Numbered from the stretch's first letter, positions 1 to 4,884 are shown. The stretch is DNA of 8,537 nucleotides from Desulfovibrionaceae bacterium UBA3823 (GCA_002369295.1 DFDR01000159.1:1-8537), one strand, 5' to 3'. Numbers and translations: made by a program. Notes: generated from the letters alone by a model not told the origin.

Positions 1-38
1 GGCGAAGCCTGCGGCGTGGAGGAAAGGAGCAGCATTCC

Positions 39-449
39 ATGGACATCCTGATGTCGATCAGGCCGGCCTGGGTGGCATGCATCCGCTCAGGCTGCAAGCG
101 GGCCGAGCTGCGCCGGCGCCCCGTGCCGGCGGAGACGGCGCGCATCTTCGTGTACGAGAGCAAGCCGGCCATGCGCATCTGCGGCTGGCTTGAGGAGCTG
201 CGCGTAGAGGTGCTCCCGCTGGAGGAGCTCTGGGTACGCACGAAGGACTGCTCCTGCGTTGCAAGAACGGACTTCGATGCCTACTACGCCGGCCTCGCCA
301 GGGGAGCCGCCATCTTCTTCGGGCGCTTCCAGGCCATGCATCCCGTGCCCGTGGATCTCGTCGCGCGGCGCCCTCCGCAGAGCTGGATGAATCTCTCCCC
401 CGGGCAGTCGGCCGCTCTGCTCAAGGCAGGGCTTGCGCTCCGCTCCTGA
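39..449 (+). CDS. ASCH/PUA-like domain small protein (predicted RNA-binding or regulatory)
   Basis: A 136-residue protein. The N-terminus, LMSIRPAWVACIRSGCKRAELRRR (residues 4-27), matches the opening of the ASCH-like family that usually begins with a 'MSIKPEY...I..G.K.YEFRK' pattern; next come a strand like 'IFVYESKPAMRICG' (36-49) and an aromatic segment around LWVRTK (64-69), also typical. ASCH folds are PUA-related beta-barrels thought to bind RNA or modified nucleotides; no exact substrate can be assigned here. The start at 39 is chosen because AAAGGAG (23-29) lies 9 bases upstream; the next in-frame ATG (51) would be too far from it. There are several Cys (C14, C19, C71, C73), with C71-S-C73 closely spaced, but no convincing metal site. 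The gene stands alone, with about 290 bp before the next gene. Family call moderately sure, function unknown. Confidence 0.75.
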   Translation: MDILMSIRPAWVACIRSGCKRAELRRRPVPAETARIFVYESKPAMRICGWLEELRVEVLPLEELWVRTKDCSCVARTDFDAYYAGLARGAAIFFGRFQAMHPVPVDLVARRPPQSWMNLSPGQSAALLKAGLALRS

Positions 450-545
450 ACGCTCTTGAGGCACCCTGGCTGAGCCCGACCGCCGAAGAATGCGTTCCGA
501 TCAGCTGGCAGCTTTTGCCCCCGCTTGGGGGGAGAGCGCCGACCA

Positions 546-577
546 GGCCGGAAAGCCGGCCGGGCACGGCTTGTGCC
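546..577 (+). other. Two adjacent GC-rich hairpins in the 450-740 gap
   Basis: GGCCGG (546-551) pairs with CCGGCC (556-561) across a 4-base AAAG loop, and GGCAC (563-567) pairs with GTGCC (573-577) across 5 bases. Neither is followed by a T tract, so they are not classical intrinsic terminators. They could still end or stabilise the 3' end of the ASCH-like transcript. The rest of the 450-740 gap shows no gene; the open frames there have no ribosome binding site or recognisable protein. Confidence 0.35.
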
Positions 578-689
578 GCCGGACCTTGAGGCGTGGCACG
601 CCATGGCAAGCAGGACGGCTGCCGCAGCGGGGCGTTCGCCCGGCGAGCGCTGCTCGGCATGCTGGCCTGGTCTTGCGCGATCCTTGCCA

Positions 690-718
690 TTGCCTTGCGG
701 ACGCGGCGCCGCTAGGAT
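690..718 (+). promoter_or_regulatory. Sigma-70-type promoter of the secreted-protein gene at 741
   Basis: TTGCCT (690-695), a 17-base spacer and TAGGAT (713-718), which keeps the four most conserved -10 positions. The -35 box is identical to that of the tRNA-Pro promoter in this window. Predicted start of transcription is near 725, giving a short leader of about 16 bases that holds the ribosome binding site. Predicted from sequence only. Confidence 0.5.
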
Positions 719-740
719 GGCGGAAAACGAGGAGGCTGCC

Positions 741-1232
741 ATGAAGCTTTTCTCCCTGCTGACCTGCTGCGCGCTTGCCGCGGCCCCTGCCTGCGCCGGC
801 GCTGGCGAAGCCGGCGCCCGGCTGGAGGGCGTCTGGATGGAGACAGCGCCCCTGCAGGGGCATCCCCGCGGCGTCATGCATTTCAAGGACGGCAAGGTCC
901 GTCTGGAAAACATCTTCTCCAGCACGCCCCTTGAGCTCGCGTACAGCATAGCCGGGCGGAGCGGGGAGGAGTTCGCCGTCTCCTTCGAGCACAGCCGCAA
1001 GGTGAAGCGGGGCAACGGGCGCATCGTGGACAGCAGGGACTGCATGGAGCTGCGCTACCACGTGGAGGACGGCCGTCCCGTGCTCTCCGAGGAGGTGATC
1101 GAGCTCGACGGCCGAGGCCTCCTGATCTGGAAGGAGTTCCTGCGCAGGGAGGACTTCGCCGACGGCTTCGAGTCGAAGCTCAAGCGCACCCTCAATGCGA
1201 GCGTTCCCGTGCCCTCGGCCAAGGAAGACTGA
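741..1232 (+). CDS. Secreted protein of unknown function with possible lipocalin-like barrel
   Basis: A 163-residue protein with a signal peptide: MKLFSLLTCCALAAAPACA, one Lys, a hydrophobic core and an AxA-type site (A17-C18-A19), so it is probably exported to the periplasm. The lipobox is not canonical (Pro at -2 of C18), so lipoprotein processing is unlikely but possible. The mature part is strand-rich: LEGVW (28-32) resembles the GxW start of lipocalin-like barrels, followed by alternating hydrophobic strands such as GVMHFKDGKVRLEN (44-57) and a charged tail (FESKLKRT...KED). The mature chain has a single Cys (C101), so no internal disulfide. The start at 741 is fixed by GAGGAGG (729-735) five bases upstream. 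A promoter sits just before it and 278 bp follow it, so it seems monocistronic. I do not recognise the family; the barrel idea is inference. Confidence 0.8.
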   Translation: MKLFSLLTCCALAAAPACAGAGEAGARLEGVWMETAPLQGHPRGVMHFKDGKVRLENIFSSTPLELAYSIAGRSGEEFAVSFEHSRKVKRGNGRIVDSRDCMELRYHVEDGRPVLSEEVIELDGRGLLIWKEFLRREDFADGFESKLKRTLNASVPVPSAKED

Positions 1233-1234
1233 GG

Positions 1235-1257
1235 GATGCGCTGAGCACTTCCGCATC
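1235..1257 (+). terminator. Weak inverted repeat just after the secreted-protein gene
   Basis: GATGCG (1235-1240) and CGCATC (1252-1257) form a 6-bp stem with an 11-base loop, starting 3 bases after the stop codon. No T run follows, so it may only protect the mRNA 3' end. A second hairpin, CGCCGC (1350-1355) with GCGGCG (1360-1365), lies farther down in the same gap. Confidence 0.25.
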
Positions 1258-1364
1258 GCTTCCACAGCCCTTTGGCAATGCAGGAGGCATCAGCCTTGCC
1301 GCTGAAAGATGCCTTGTGCCAGCGCTTCCTGAGAGCCTCCTCCCGTCCTCGCCGCTCCCGCGGC

Positions 1365-1394
1365 GGGGCAGGGCGTGCGGGCCAGGGCAGGGGG
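1365..1394 (+). other. G-quadruplex-capable G-run cluster
   Basis: Five runs of three or more G on the plus strand (1365-1368, 1371-1373, 1379-1381, 1385-1387, 1390-1394) are separated by loops of 2, 5, 3 and 2 bases. This fits the standard intramolecular quadruplex pattern. It lies about 120 bp before the next start codon and 37 bp before the palindrome at 1431. Whether it folds is unknown. Confidence 0.45.
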
Positions 1395-1430
1395 CCCCGG
1401 CCTGCCGCGCAAGCCTTCAGCCGCTTCGTC

Positions 1431-1446
1431 CCCTGTCTTGACAGGG
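1431..1446 (+). promoter_or_regulatory. Perfect palindrome overlapping a consensus -35 box
   Basis: CCCTGTCTTGACAGGG is an inverted repeat with 7-base arms and a 2-base centre. It contains a perfect TTGACA (1438-1443). The -10 region at the expected distance (CACTCT, 1461-1466) is poor, so if this is the promoter of the gene at 1511 it may need an activator, or the palindrome may simply be an operator for a dimeric regulator. No regulator gene is in the window to pair with it. Confidence 0.4.
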
Positions 1447-1510
1447 CAGGCGTCTGGCTGCACTCTGCCGCCTGGCGCCGCCCCCGATTCTTGGCGGCAA
1501 GGAGACAGTC

Positions 1511-1942
1511 ATGAAGCAATTTGCTCTTGTCCTGGTGCTCGTGCTTGCCCTTTCCAGCGGCGCCATGGCAGCCCAGACTCGCGAGTGCAAGGCCGGCGAC
1601 GACGATACCTTTACGATTACCGTTCCCGAGGGCTGGAACGTCCAGGACATCGAGAACGGCTGCGCCGTTGTCAAGGCCGACAACTCCGAGTTCATCTCCG
1701 TTGCCTACTACCGTACCAGCCTGCGGCCAGTGCCCTTTGCCGAGCAGCTTGCCAGCAAGCTGAAGGCCAAGCCCGAGTTCCACAAAAGGGATGAGGACTA
1801 CGCCGATTTCGACGTCGTGCTGGATGGCCAGAAGATCAACGTCTCTGTCACCAACTCGAGCGACGACGACGAGGTGCAGGTCACCATGCAGAAGGGCGAC
1901 TCCGATACGCTGGACGAGATCTTCGACTCCCTTGAATTCTAG
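1511..1942 (+). CDS. Small secreted acidic protein of unknown function
   Basis: A 143-residue protein with a clear signal peptide: MKQFALVLVLVLALSSGAMA, with probable cleavage after A20. The mature part is strongly acidic (GDDD at 29-32, a Ser-Ser-Asp-Asp-Asp-Glu run, DTLDEIFDSLEF at the C-terminus) and has two Cys, C26 and C51, which could form one disulfide in the periplasm. The segment TFTITVPEGW (33-42) resembles the first strand and turn of PsbP/Mog1-type alpha-beta proteins and fits a short fold of that size, but this is a weak hint, not an assignment. AAGGAG (1499-1504) six bases upstream fixes the start. The DUF488 gene begins 5 bp after its stop, so the two are probably on one mRNA. 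Expression may be controlled by the palindrome at 1431-1446. Confidence 0.85.
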   Translation: MKQFALVLVLVLALSSGAMAAQTRECKAGDDDTFTITVPEGWNVQDIENGCAVVKADNSEFISVAYYRTSLRPVPFAEQLASKLKAKPEFHKRDEDYADFDVVLDGQKINVSVTNSSDDDEVQVTMQKGDSDTLDEIFDSLEF

Positions 1943-1947
1943 CCGCC

Positions 1948-2634
1948 GTGGCGCTTGGCACCATAGGCTACGCAGGCTTTTCTCCCGAAGGCCTTGCCGC
2001 AAGGCTTGCGTCAGAGGGCATGGCCTGGGTGGTCGACGTGAGGAGCCATCCCCTGTCCAGCCGCTTTCCGGCCTTCAGCCAGGAGCCCCTGCGGAGGCTT
2101 TTGCAGGGACATGGCATAGGCTACCTGCACTTTGGACGGGAATTCGGGGCGCGCCAGCGCGATCCGGCTTGGCTGCTTCCCGGCGGCTATCTTGACTTTG
2201 CCAAGTTCAGTCGCTCCGCGCCCTTTCTTGCCGGCTGCCGGCGCATAGCCGCCGGCCTTGCCAAGGGCCTCGGCATCGTCCTGCTCTGCGCCGAGAAGGA
2301 GCCCCGCGAGTGCCACAGGGGCGTCATGATATGCCGCTGGTTTGCTGCGCATGGCACCGATGCCGTGCACTTTCTGCCCGGGGGCGCAAAGACCCAGCGC
2401 GACGTGGACGCCGAGCTGCTGGCCCTGCACTGCAAGGGCGAGTTCGCCCTGCAGGGCGGACGGCTTGCCGATCTCAGGGCCATGCTTCGGGGCCTGCCCG
2501 GCATGCCCAGCGTGGAGGACCGCCTTGCCTGGGCCTGCAGACGGCAGAATCTGGCCATGGCCAGGCGCTTTCAGGCCGATGTCGCAGGCCGGGCCTGCAG
2601 GGAGGAGGCAAAATATGGCGTCATGGCAAAATAG
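1948..2634 (+). CDS. DUF488 domain protein
   Basis: A 228-residue protein of the DUF488 family. It carries the family hallmarks in order: TIGYAG (5-10), VVDVRSHPLSSRFP (28-41), FGREFGA (62-68) and the Cys-containing CAEKEPRECHR (114-124), which resembles the usual 'C.E..P..CHR' motif and suggests a metal- or nucleotide-linked active site. The biochemical role of the family is not established; it is cytosolic, with no signal or membrane segment. The start is GTG at 1948, because a later ATG (codon 25) would remove the TIGY motif and a TGA closes the frame just upstream. No Shine-Dalgarno precedes the GTG, and the upstream stop is 5 bp away, so translation probably depends on coupling to the secreted-protein gene. 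After the core domain, a C-terminal helical tail (about 170-228), rich in Arg and Ala, appears unique to this subgroup. Family call sure; function open. Confidence 0.9.
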   Translation: MALGTIGYAGFSPEGLAARLASEGMAWVVDVRSHPLSSRFPAFSQEPLRRLLQGHGIGYLHFGREFGARQRDPAWLLPGGYLDFAKFSRSAPFLAGCRRIAAGLAKGLGIVLLCAEKEPRECHRGVMICRWFAAHGTDAVHFLPGGAKTQRDVDAELLALHCKGEFALQGGRLADLRAMLRGLPGMPSVEDRLAWACRRQNLAMARRFQADVAGRACREEAKYGVMAK

Positions 2635-2637
2635 TGC

Positions 2638-2666
2638 TTGCCTTGGCCGAAGGCTTGGCCTATAAC
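2638..2666 (+). promoter_or_regulatory. Promoter of tRNA-Pro
   Basis: TTGCCT (2638-2643), a 17-base spacer and TATAAC (2661-2666), a 5-of-6 match to the -10 consensus. Transcription would start near 2673, about 5 bases before the mature tRNA, as expected for a tRNA gene. It begins just after the DUF488 stop codon. Confidence 0.7.
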
Positions 2667-2677
2667 TCCACTGCTCA

Positions 2678-2755
2678 CGGGATGTGGCTCAGTTTGGTTA
2701 GAGTGCAGCGTTCGGGACGCTGAGGTCGTGCGTTCAAATCGCACCATCCCGACCA
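2678..2755 (+). tRNA. tRNA-Pro (anticodon CGG)
   Basis: A complete cloverleaf can be drawn. The acceptor stem is CGGGATG (2678-2684) with CATCCCG (2745-2751). The D stem is GCTC (2687-2690) with GAGT (2701-2704), including one G-T wobble. The anticodon stem is CAGCG (2706-2710) with CGCTG (2718-2722), around loop TTCGGGA (2711-2717), giving anticodon CGG at 2713-2715. The variable loop is AGGTC, and the T arm is GTGCG with CGCAC around TTCAAAT. The discriminator is A and CCA is encoded (2753-2755). The first pair C1-G72 is typical of bacterial tRNA-Pro. It reads codon CCG, common in such GC-rich genes. It has its own promoter and terminator, so it is a single-gene unit. Confidence 0.97.
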
Positions 2756-2767
2756 GACGAATGCAAG

Positions 2768-2796
2768 AAGGGAGCGTGCGAGGCACGCTCCCTTTT
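2768..2796 (+). terminator. Intrinsic terminator of tRNA-Pro
   Basis: GGGAGCGTGC (2770-2779) pairs perfectly with GCACGCTCCC (2783-2792) across a 3-base loop, extended by AA/TT pairs and followed by TTTT (2793-2796). This is the best plus-strand terminator in the window and lies 13 bases after the tRNA. Confidence 0.9.
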
Positions 2797-2810
2797 CGCG
2801 TTTTCCGGCC

Positions 2811-2853
2811 TGTCCGAATCTGTCCCAGATCTGTCCCGGATCTGTCCCGAACC
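2811..2853 (+). repeat. Tandem repeat, about 11 bp, four units
   Basis: Units begin at 2811 (10 bases), 2821, 2832 and 2843 and follow the pattern TGTCCCxGATC, with the first and last unit diverged. The period is close to one DNA helical turn. It starts 15 bases after the tRNA terminator and lies outside any supported gene. Confidence 0.8.
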
Positions 2854-2880
2854 GGGTCTGGCCATGCGGGCCGGCCCCTT

Positions 2881-2936
2881 TGTCACCTGCTGGCTGTCAC
2901 CTGCTGGCTGTCGCCTGTTGGCTGGCACCCGTTGAC
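2881..2936 (+). repeat. Tandem repeat, 14 bp, four units
   Basis: Units begin at 2881, 2895, 2909 and 2923. The first two are identical (TGTCACCTGCTGGC); the third has two changes and the fourth is more diverged, so the array decays in one direction. 14 is not a multiple of 3, and no gene is supported here, so this is probably slippage-derived non-coding DNA or a set of binding sites. Confidence 0.85.
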
Positions 2937-2961
2937 AGGCCATGGCCTTTGCCGTCAACAT
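2932..2961 (+). promoter_or_regulatory. Possible promoter of the HrgC-like gene
   Basis: A perfect TTGACA (2932-2937) lies at the end of the 14-bp repeat array. With an 18-base spacer the -10 candidate is CAACAT (2956-2961), which keeps the A2, A5 and T6 positions only. TTGAC and GTCAA around it also form an interrupted inverted repeat (2932-2958). If it is used, the mRNA leader to the start at 3157 is about 190 bases and contains two strong hairpins. Confidence 0.35.
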
Positions 2962-2974
2962 GCGACCAGAACGC

Positions 2975-2996
2975 TGGCGCCGCCGAGGCGGCGCCA
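2975..2996 (+). other. Strong GC hairpin in the HrgC-like gene leader
   Basis: TGGCGCCGCC (2975-2984) is the exact complement of GGCGGCGCCA (2987-2996); the 2-base centre means a CGAG tetraloop in practice. No T tract follows, so it is not a terminator. It may be a leader structure or a protein site. Confidence 0.6.
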
Positions 2997-3103
2997 TGGT
3001 CCGCTGCACGGGCCGGTTCAGAATCCGGACCAAGGGCCAGATCAAGCACCGTTACGGCCAGGGCAGGGACCGGTGCCGATGCCGCCGGGCTCTTCCGGCC
3101 GGC

Positions 3104-3131
3104 AAAAAGGCCCTGCGCGACAGGCAGGGCC
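3104..3131 (-). terminator. Intrinsic-type terminator facing the minus strand
   Basis: On the plus strand AAAAA (3104-3108) precedes GGCCCTGC (3109-3116), which pairs perfectly with GCAGGGCC (3124-3131) across 7 bases. Read on the minus strand this is an 8-bp GC stem followed by TTTTT, the geometry of a rho-independent terminator. No minus-strand gene ends directly beside it; the nearest, the acyltransferase, ends at 3886. In the plus-strand mRNA the same stem ends 14 bases before the Shine-Dalgarno of the HrgC-like gene. Confidence 0.6.
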
Positions 3132-3156
3132 CTGGAAAGCCATGCAGGAGGTGGGT

Positions 3157-3480
3157 ATGGCCAGGGAAATCATGATGCGTCACCCCGCAGGCCGGGTGAA
3201 GCGGGGCTTCTACGGCTTCAGCTGGACGTCGTGCTTCTTCGGCGGCCTGCCCGCCATTCTGCGCGGCGACGTGGCCGTCGGCCTCGTCGTGCTCGCAGCC
3301 TGGGTCTGCACCCTGGGGCTGGCCGGCGTGCTCTGGGGCTTCGTCTACAACAAGCGCTACACGCTGGGACTGCTGCGCCAGGGCTACCAGTTCTGCGGGC
3401 ATCCCTGGGAGGTGGAGGAGGCCATGTACGCCCTCGGCCTCTCCAGCGAAGCGCCGCGGGGACGCTGGGGGCGCGGCTGA
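3157..3480 (+). CDS. HrgC-like small membrane protein
   Basis: A 107-residue protein. The segment VKRGFYGFSWTSCFFGGLPAILRGD (14-38), a hydrophobic stretch (about 39-64) and FVYNKRYTLGLLRQGY (62-77) match the layout of short HrgC-type proteins, in which a GFSWT..FFG.....RGD motif precedes a transmembrane segment and an 'YNK.Y...L...GY' end. The molecular role is not established. The protein would sit in the inner membrane with one long hydrophobic segment or a re-entrant first one. AGGAGG (3146-3151) five bases before the ATG fixes the start at 3157; the ATG at 3142 overlaps that site. The C-terminal tail (78-107) goes beyond the usual motif and ends in Arg/Gly. It seems monocistronic, with a long structured leader. 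No T-tract terminator follows. Confidence 0.75.
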   Translation: MAREIMMRHPAGRVKRGFYGFSWTSCFFGGLPAILRGDVAVGLVVLAAWVCTLGLAGVLWGFVYNKRYTLGLLRQGYQFCGHPWEVEEAMYALGLSSEAPRGRWGRG

Positions 3481-3525
3481 GGCTTGCGCAAGGCATCGCT
3501 TCGGCGCGGACAGATGCTGCCAGCA

Positions 3526-3543
3526 CTGCCGGCTTGCCGGCAG
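3526..3543. repeat. Perfect palindrome, first copy of a 15-bp repeat
   Basis: CTGCCGGCTTGCCGGCAG has 8-base arms around TT. Its last 15 bases (3529-3543) recur exactly at 3828-3842. It lies 46 bases after the HrgC-like stop codon and has no T tract. Confidence 0.7.
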
Positions 3544-3634
3544 GACCGGCGCCCCGGGCGGCGTCTGCGAGGGCAGGACTGCCCTGGGCATGGCGCACGC
3601 GCCTTGCCGCGCTGAGAGACGAAGCGGGGCCAGA

Positions 3635-3715
3635 CATGCTTCCCGGGGGGATGTTCCCATGCTCCCGGCATGCTCACAGGACGTGCTTTCGGGCATGCTC
3701 CCAGACAGGCTCGCA
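3635..3715. repeat. Degenerate tandem repeat around CATGCTCCC
   Basis: Related units start near 3635, 3650, 3658, 3669, 3682, 3694 and 3706, mostly 11-13 bases apart, with the core CATGCTCCC or close variants. Spacing and sequence vary, so the array is old or only partly repeat-derived. The frame that crosses it shows no recognisable protein. Confidence 0.5.
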
Positions 3716-3730
3716 GCCCAGTGGGCTGCG
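3712..3730. other. Hairpin between convergent genes
   Basis: CGCAGCCC (3712-3719) pairs with GGGCTGCG (3723-3730) across a 3-base loop. There is no T tract on either side, so termination here would have to be of a non-classical kind. It sits between the plus-strand HrgC-like gene and the minus-strand acyltransferase and could stop or stabilise either transcript. Confidence 0.5.
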
Positions 3731-3827
3731 CAGCATGCCCCTGGCCGGAACGGGGGCGGCTTCTTCGGCGCAGACGGGACAGACGGCGCAGCCGGCATGG
3801 CCGAGGCCTGCCGAGGCTGTCTTGCGC

Positions 3828-3842
3828 CCGGCTTGCCGGCAG
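3828..3842. repeat. Second copy of the 15-bp palindromic repeat
   Basis: CCGGCTTGCCGGCAG is identical to 3529-3543; its inner CCGGC-TT-GCCGG is palindromic. It lies 44 bases beyond the acyltransferase stop codon, mirroring the first copy, which lies 46 bases beyond the HrgC-like stop. Confidence 0.7.
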
Positions 3843-3885
3843 AGGTCCCCACGGGGAGGAAGGCGCCGGTGCGCCGGGCTTATGC

Positions 3886-4776
3886 CTATGCCTCGCGGCT
3901 GAAGATTTCGGGCAGGACGAAGTTCGGATCCGTGTAGGGCAGGGCGGGCTGGCCCTGGTCGATGGCGTTCTGGCGGGTCTGCCACCAGTCGAAGGTCTTG
4001 TGGATGACGTCCCGGCAGGCCTTGTGCTCGGCGTGGCCCGATCCCTTGATGTGCAGGGGCGGGAAGAAGCGCATGAGCGCCTCGGACTTGAGGTTGATGG
4101 GGCCGAGCTCCTTGACGAGGCCGCCGACGCCCCAGGCGTCGGTCTTGACGGCGAGCGGCACCATGGGCACGCCTGCCTTCTTGGCCAGCTTGGCGCCGAT
4201 GGTGTTGAACTGGGCGTCCACGAACCAGCGCCTGCGCGTGGCCTGGGGGAAGACGACGATGGAGACGCCGTTGGCTAGACGCTTGCAGCCCTCCTCCATG
4301 ATGGTGGCCAGATCCTCGCGGGGGCTTTTGCGGTCGACGACCACGGGATTGGCCGCGCGCATGATGATGCCGAAGCCGGGCATGGACACGAGGGAGCGCT
4401 TGACCACGAAGGTGAGCTGGCGGCGGGGGCGCAGCATGGCGGGCAGCAGATAGGTCTCGAGCGTGCTCATGTGGTTGGAGACGATGACGCAGGGACCCTT
4501 GACGCCGTCGATGTGCTCCAGGCCGTCCACGTGCAGGCGCAGGCCCGTCCGCTCCATTTCCTGGAGGCCCCAGGAGCTGCCGTAGGCCCAGGCCTGGGGG
4601 AGGGGGCCGTTCTTCCTGTAGTAGCTGGACAGCCAGCGCGTGCAGCGCAGGAAGACGCGCGCGTAGAAGGCGGCGCTGGGGAAGAGCCTCGAGAGAAGGT
4701 CGGGCTTGTGCGGAGGCGTGTCGTAGCTGGACCCGGGGAAGAGGTTGACCATGACTTTGGGATCGAAGGGCTGCAT
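3886..4776 (-). CDS. PlsC-family lysophospholipid (1-acylglycerol-3-phosphate) acyltransferase, variant motifs
   Basis: A 296-residue protein. Family motifs appear in order: SNHMSTLE (100-107) for block I, a 'VKRSLVSMPGFGIIMRAANPVVVDR' block II (125-149), FPQATR (176-181) for block III, and VPMVPLAV (203-210) for block IV, with KTDAWG following. The family moves an acyl group from acyl-ACP or acyl-CoA to lysophospholipid at the inner membrane. Unlike the usual HX4D, block I reads H102-X4-E107, and block III has FPQAT instead of FPEGT. Both differ conservatively and the rest of the fold is intact, so it may be a subgroup with another acceptor rather than a dead enzyme. The N-terminal 50 residues are aromatic and basic, fitting membrane association. 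AAGGA lies just before the ATG at 4776. It follows rarA by 176 bp and likely has its own promoter. Confidence 0.85.
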   Translation of the reverse strand: MQPFDPKVMVNLFPGSSYDTPPHKPDLLSRLFPSAAFYARVFLRCTRWLSSYYRKNGPLPQAWAYGSSWGLQEMERTGLRLHVDGLEHIDGVKGPCVIVSNHMSTLETYLLPAMLRPRRQLTFVVKRSLVSMPGFGIIMRAANPVVVDRKSPREDLATIMEEGCKRLANGVSIVVFPQATRRRWFVDAQFNTIGAKLAKKAGVPMVPLAVKTDAWGVGGLVKELGPINLKSEALMRFFPPLHIKGSGHAEHKACRDVIHKTFDWWQTRQNAIDQGQPALPYTDPNFVLPEIFSREA

Positions 4777-4787
4777 GCGTGTCTTCC

Positions 4788-4820
4788 TTGAAGCTAGATT
4801 GAAGCTTGATTGAAGCTTGA
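4788..4820 (-). repeat. Three 11-bp tandem repeats in the acyltransferase leader
   Basis: On the plus strand TTGAAGCTAGA (4788-4798), TTGAAGCTTGA (4799-4809) and TTGAAGCTTGA (4810-4820). In the mRNA these read as TCAAGCTTCAA-type units that run directly into the ribosome binding site. The block is AT-rich within very GC-rich DNA. The AAGCTT cores are self-complementary, so neighbouring units can pair with each other. Confidence 0.85.
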
Positions 4821-4854
4821 AGCGGAGCGGGGGCGGTATGCGCGGCGCAGGCCC

Positions 4855-4884
4855 ATGCTACGGCAGGGCCGGCCGGCTTGTCCA
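4855..4884 (-). promoter_or_regulatory. Candidate promoter of the acyltransferase gene
   Basis: On the minus strand TGGACA (4884-4879, 5 of 6 matches), an 18-base spacer and TAGCAT (4860-4855), with the key -10 positions kept. Transcription would start near 4848, leaving a leader of about 70 bases that includes the 11-bp repeats. Readthrough from rarA is also possible. Confidence 0.45.

Larger units (their letters stand above)
2797..3156. other. Non-coding gap between tRNA-Pro terminator and HrgC-like gene
   Basis: This stretch holds the two tandem repeat blocks, a candidate promoter and two hairpins listed separately. Open frames cross it on both strands but none has a ribosome binding site or recognisable protein. 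No duplicated tRNA 3' end, integrase or transposase was seen, so nothing shows that the tRNA served as an integration site. Confidence 0.6.
3481..3885. other. Non-coding gap between convergent genes
   Basis: About 400 bp between the stop codons of the HrgC-like gene and the acyltransferase. It contains the two 15-bp palindromic repeats, the CATGCTCCC-type repeats and the hairpin listed separately, plus a CTTGCGCAAG palindrome (3483-3492) right after the first stop. No gene, RNA or T-tract terminator could be supported. Confidence 0.6.

Noticed and set aside
503..531. Terminator after the ASCH-like gene (short inverted repeat, TTTT at 513-516, then a CCCCC/GGGGG hairpin)
   Set aside because: The stem before the T run is too short and the stronger G/C hairpin follows the T run rather than preceding it.
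284..1045. Minus-strand open frame over the ASCH-like and first secreted-protein genes
   Set aside because: Arg/Pro/Ala-rich shadow; both plus-strand genes have strong ribosome sites, and one has a signal peptide and a promoter.
2615..2665. 16-codon frame with AGGAGG in front, overlapping the DUF488 gene end
   Set aside because: Too short to judge, no recognisable peptide, and the AGGAGG lies within DUF488 codons (REEAK) and may be chance. Its end overlaps the tRNA promoter.
2678..2880. tRNA-Pro as integration site of a mobile element
   Set aside because: No integrase, no duplicated tRNA 3' end and an intact terminator; the adjacent repeats do not match the tRNA.
2811..2936. Possible CRISPR array
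   Set aside because: Units are 11 and 14 bases in direct contact with no spacers, far below CRISPR repeat size, and no cas genes are present.
2942..3175. Arg-rich 77-codon frame before the HrgC-like gene
   Set aside because: No ribosome site, composition of random GC-rich DNA, and it overlaps the real start region of the HrgC-like gene.
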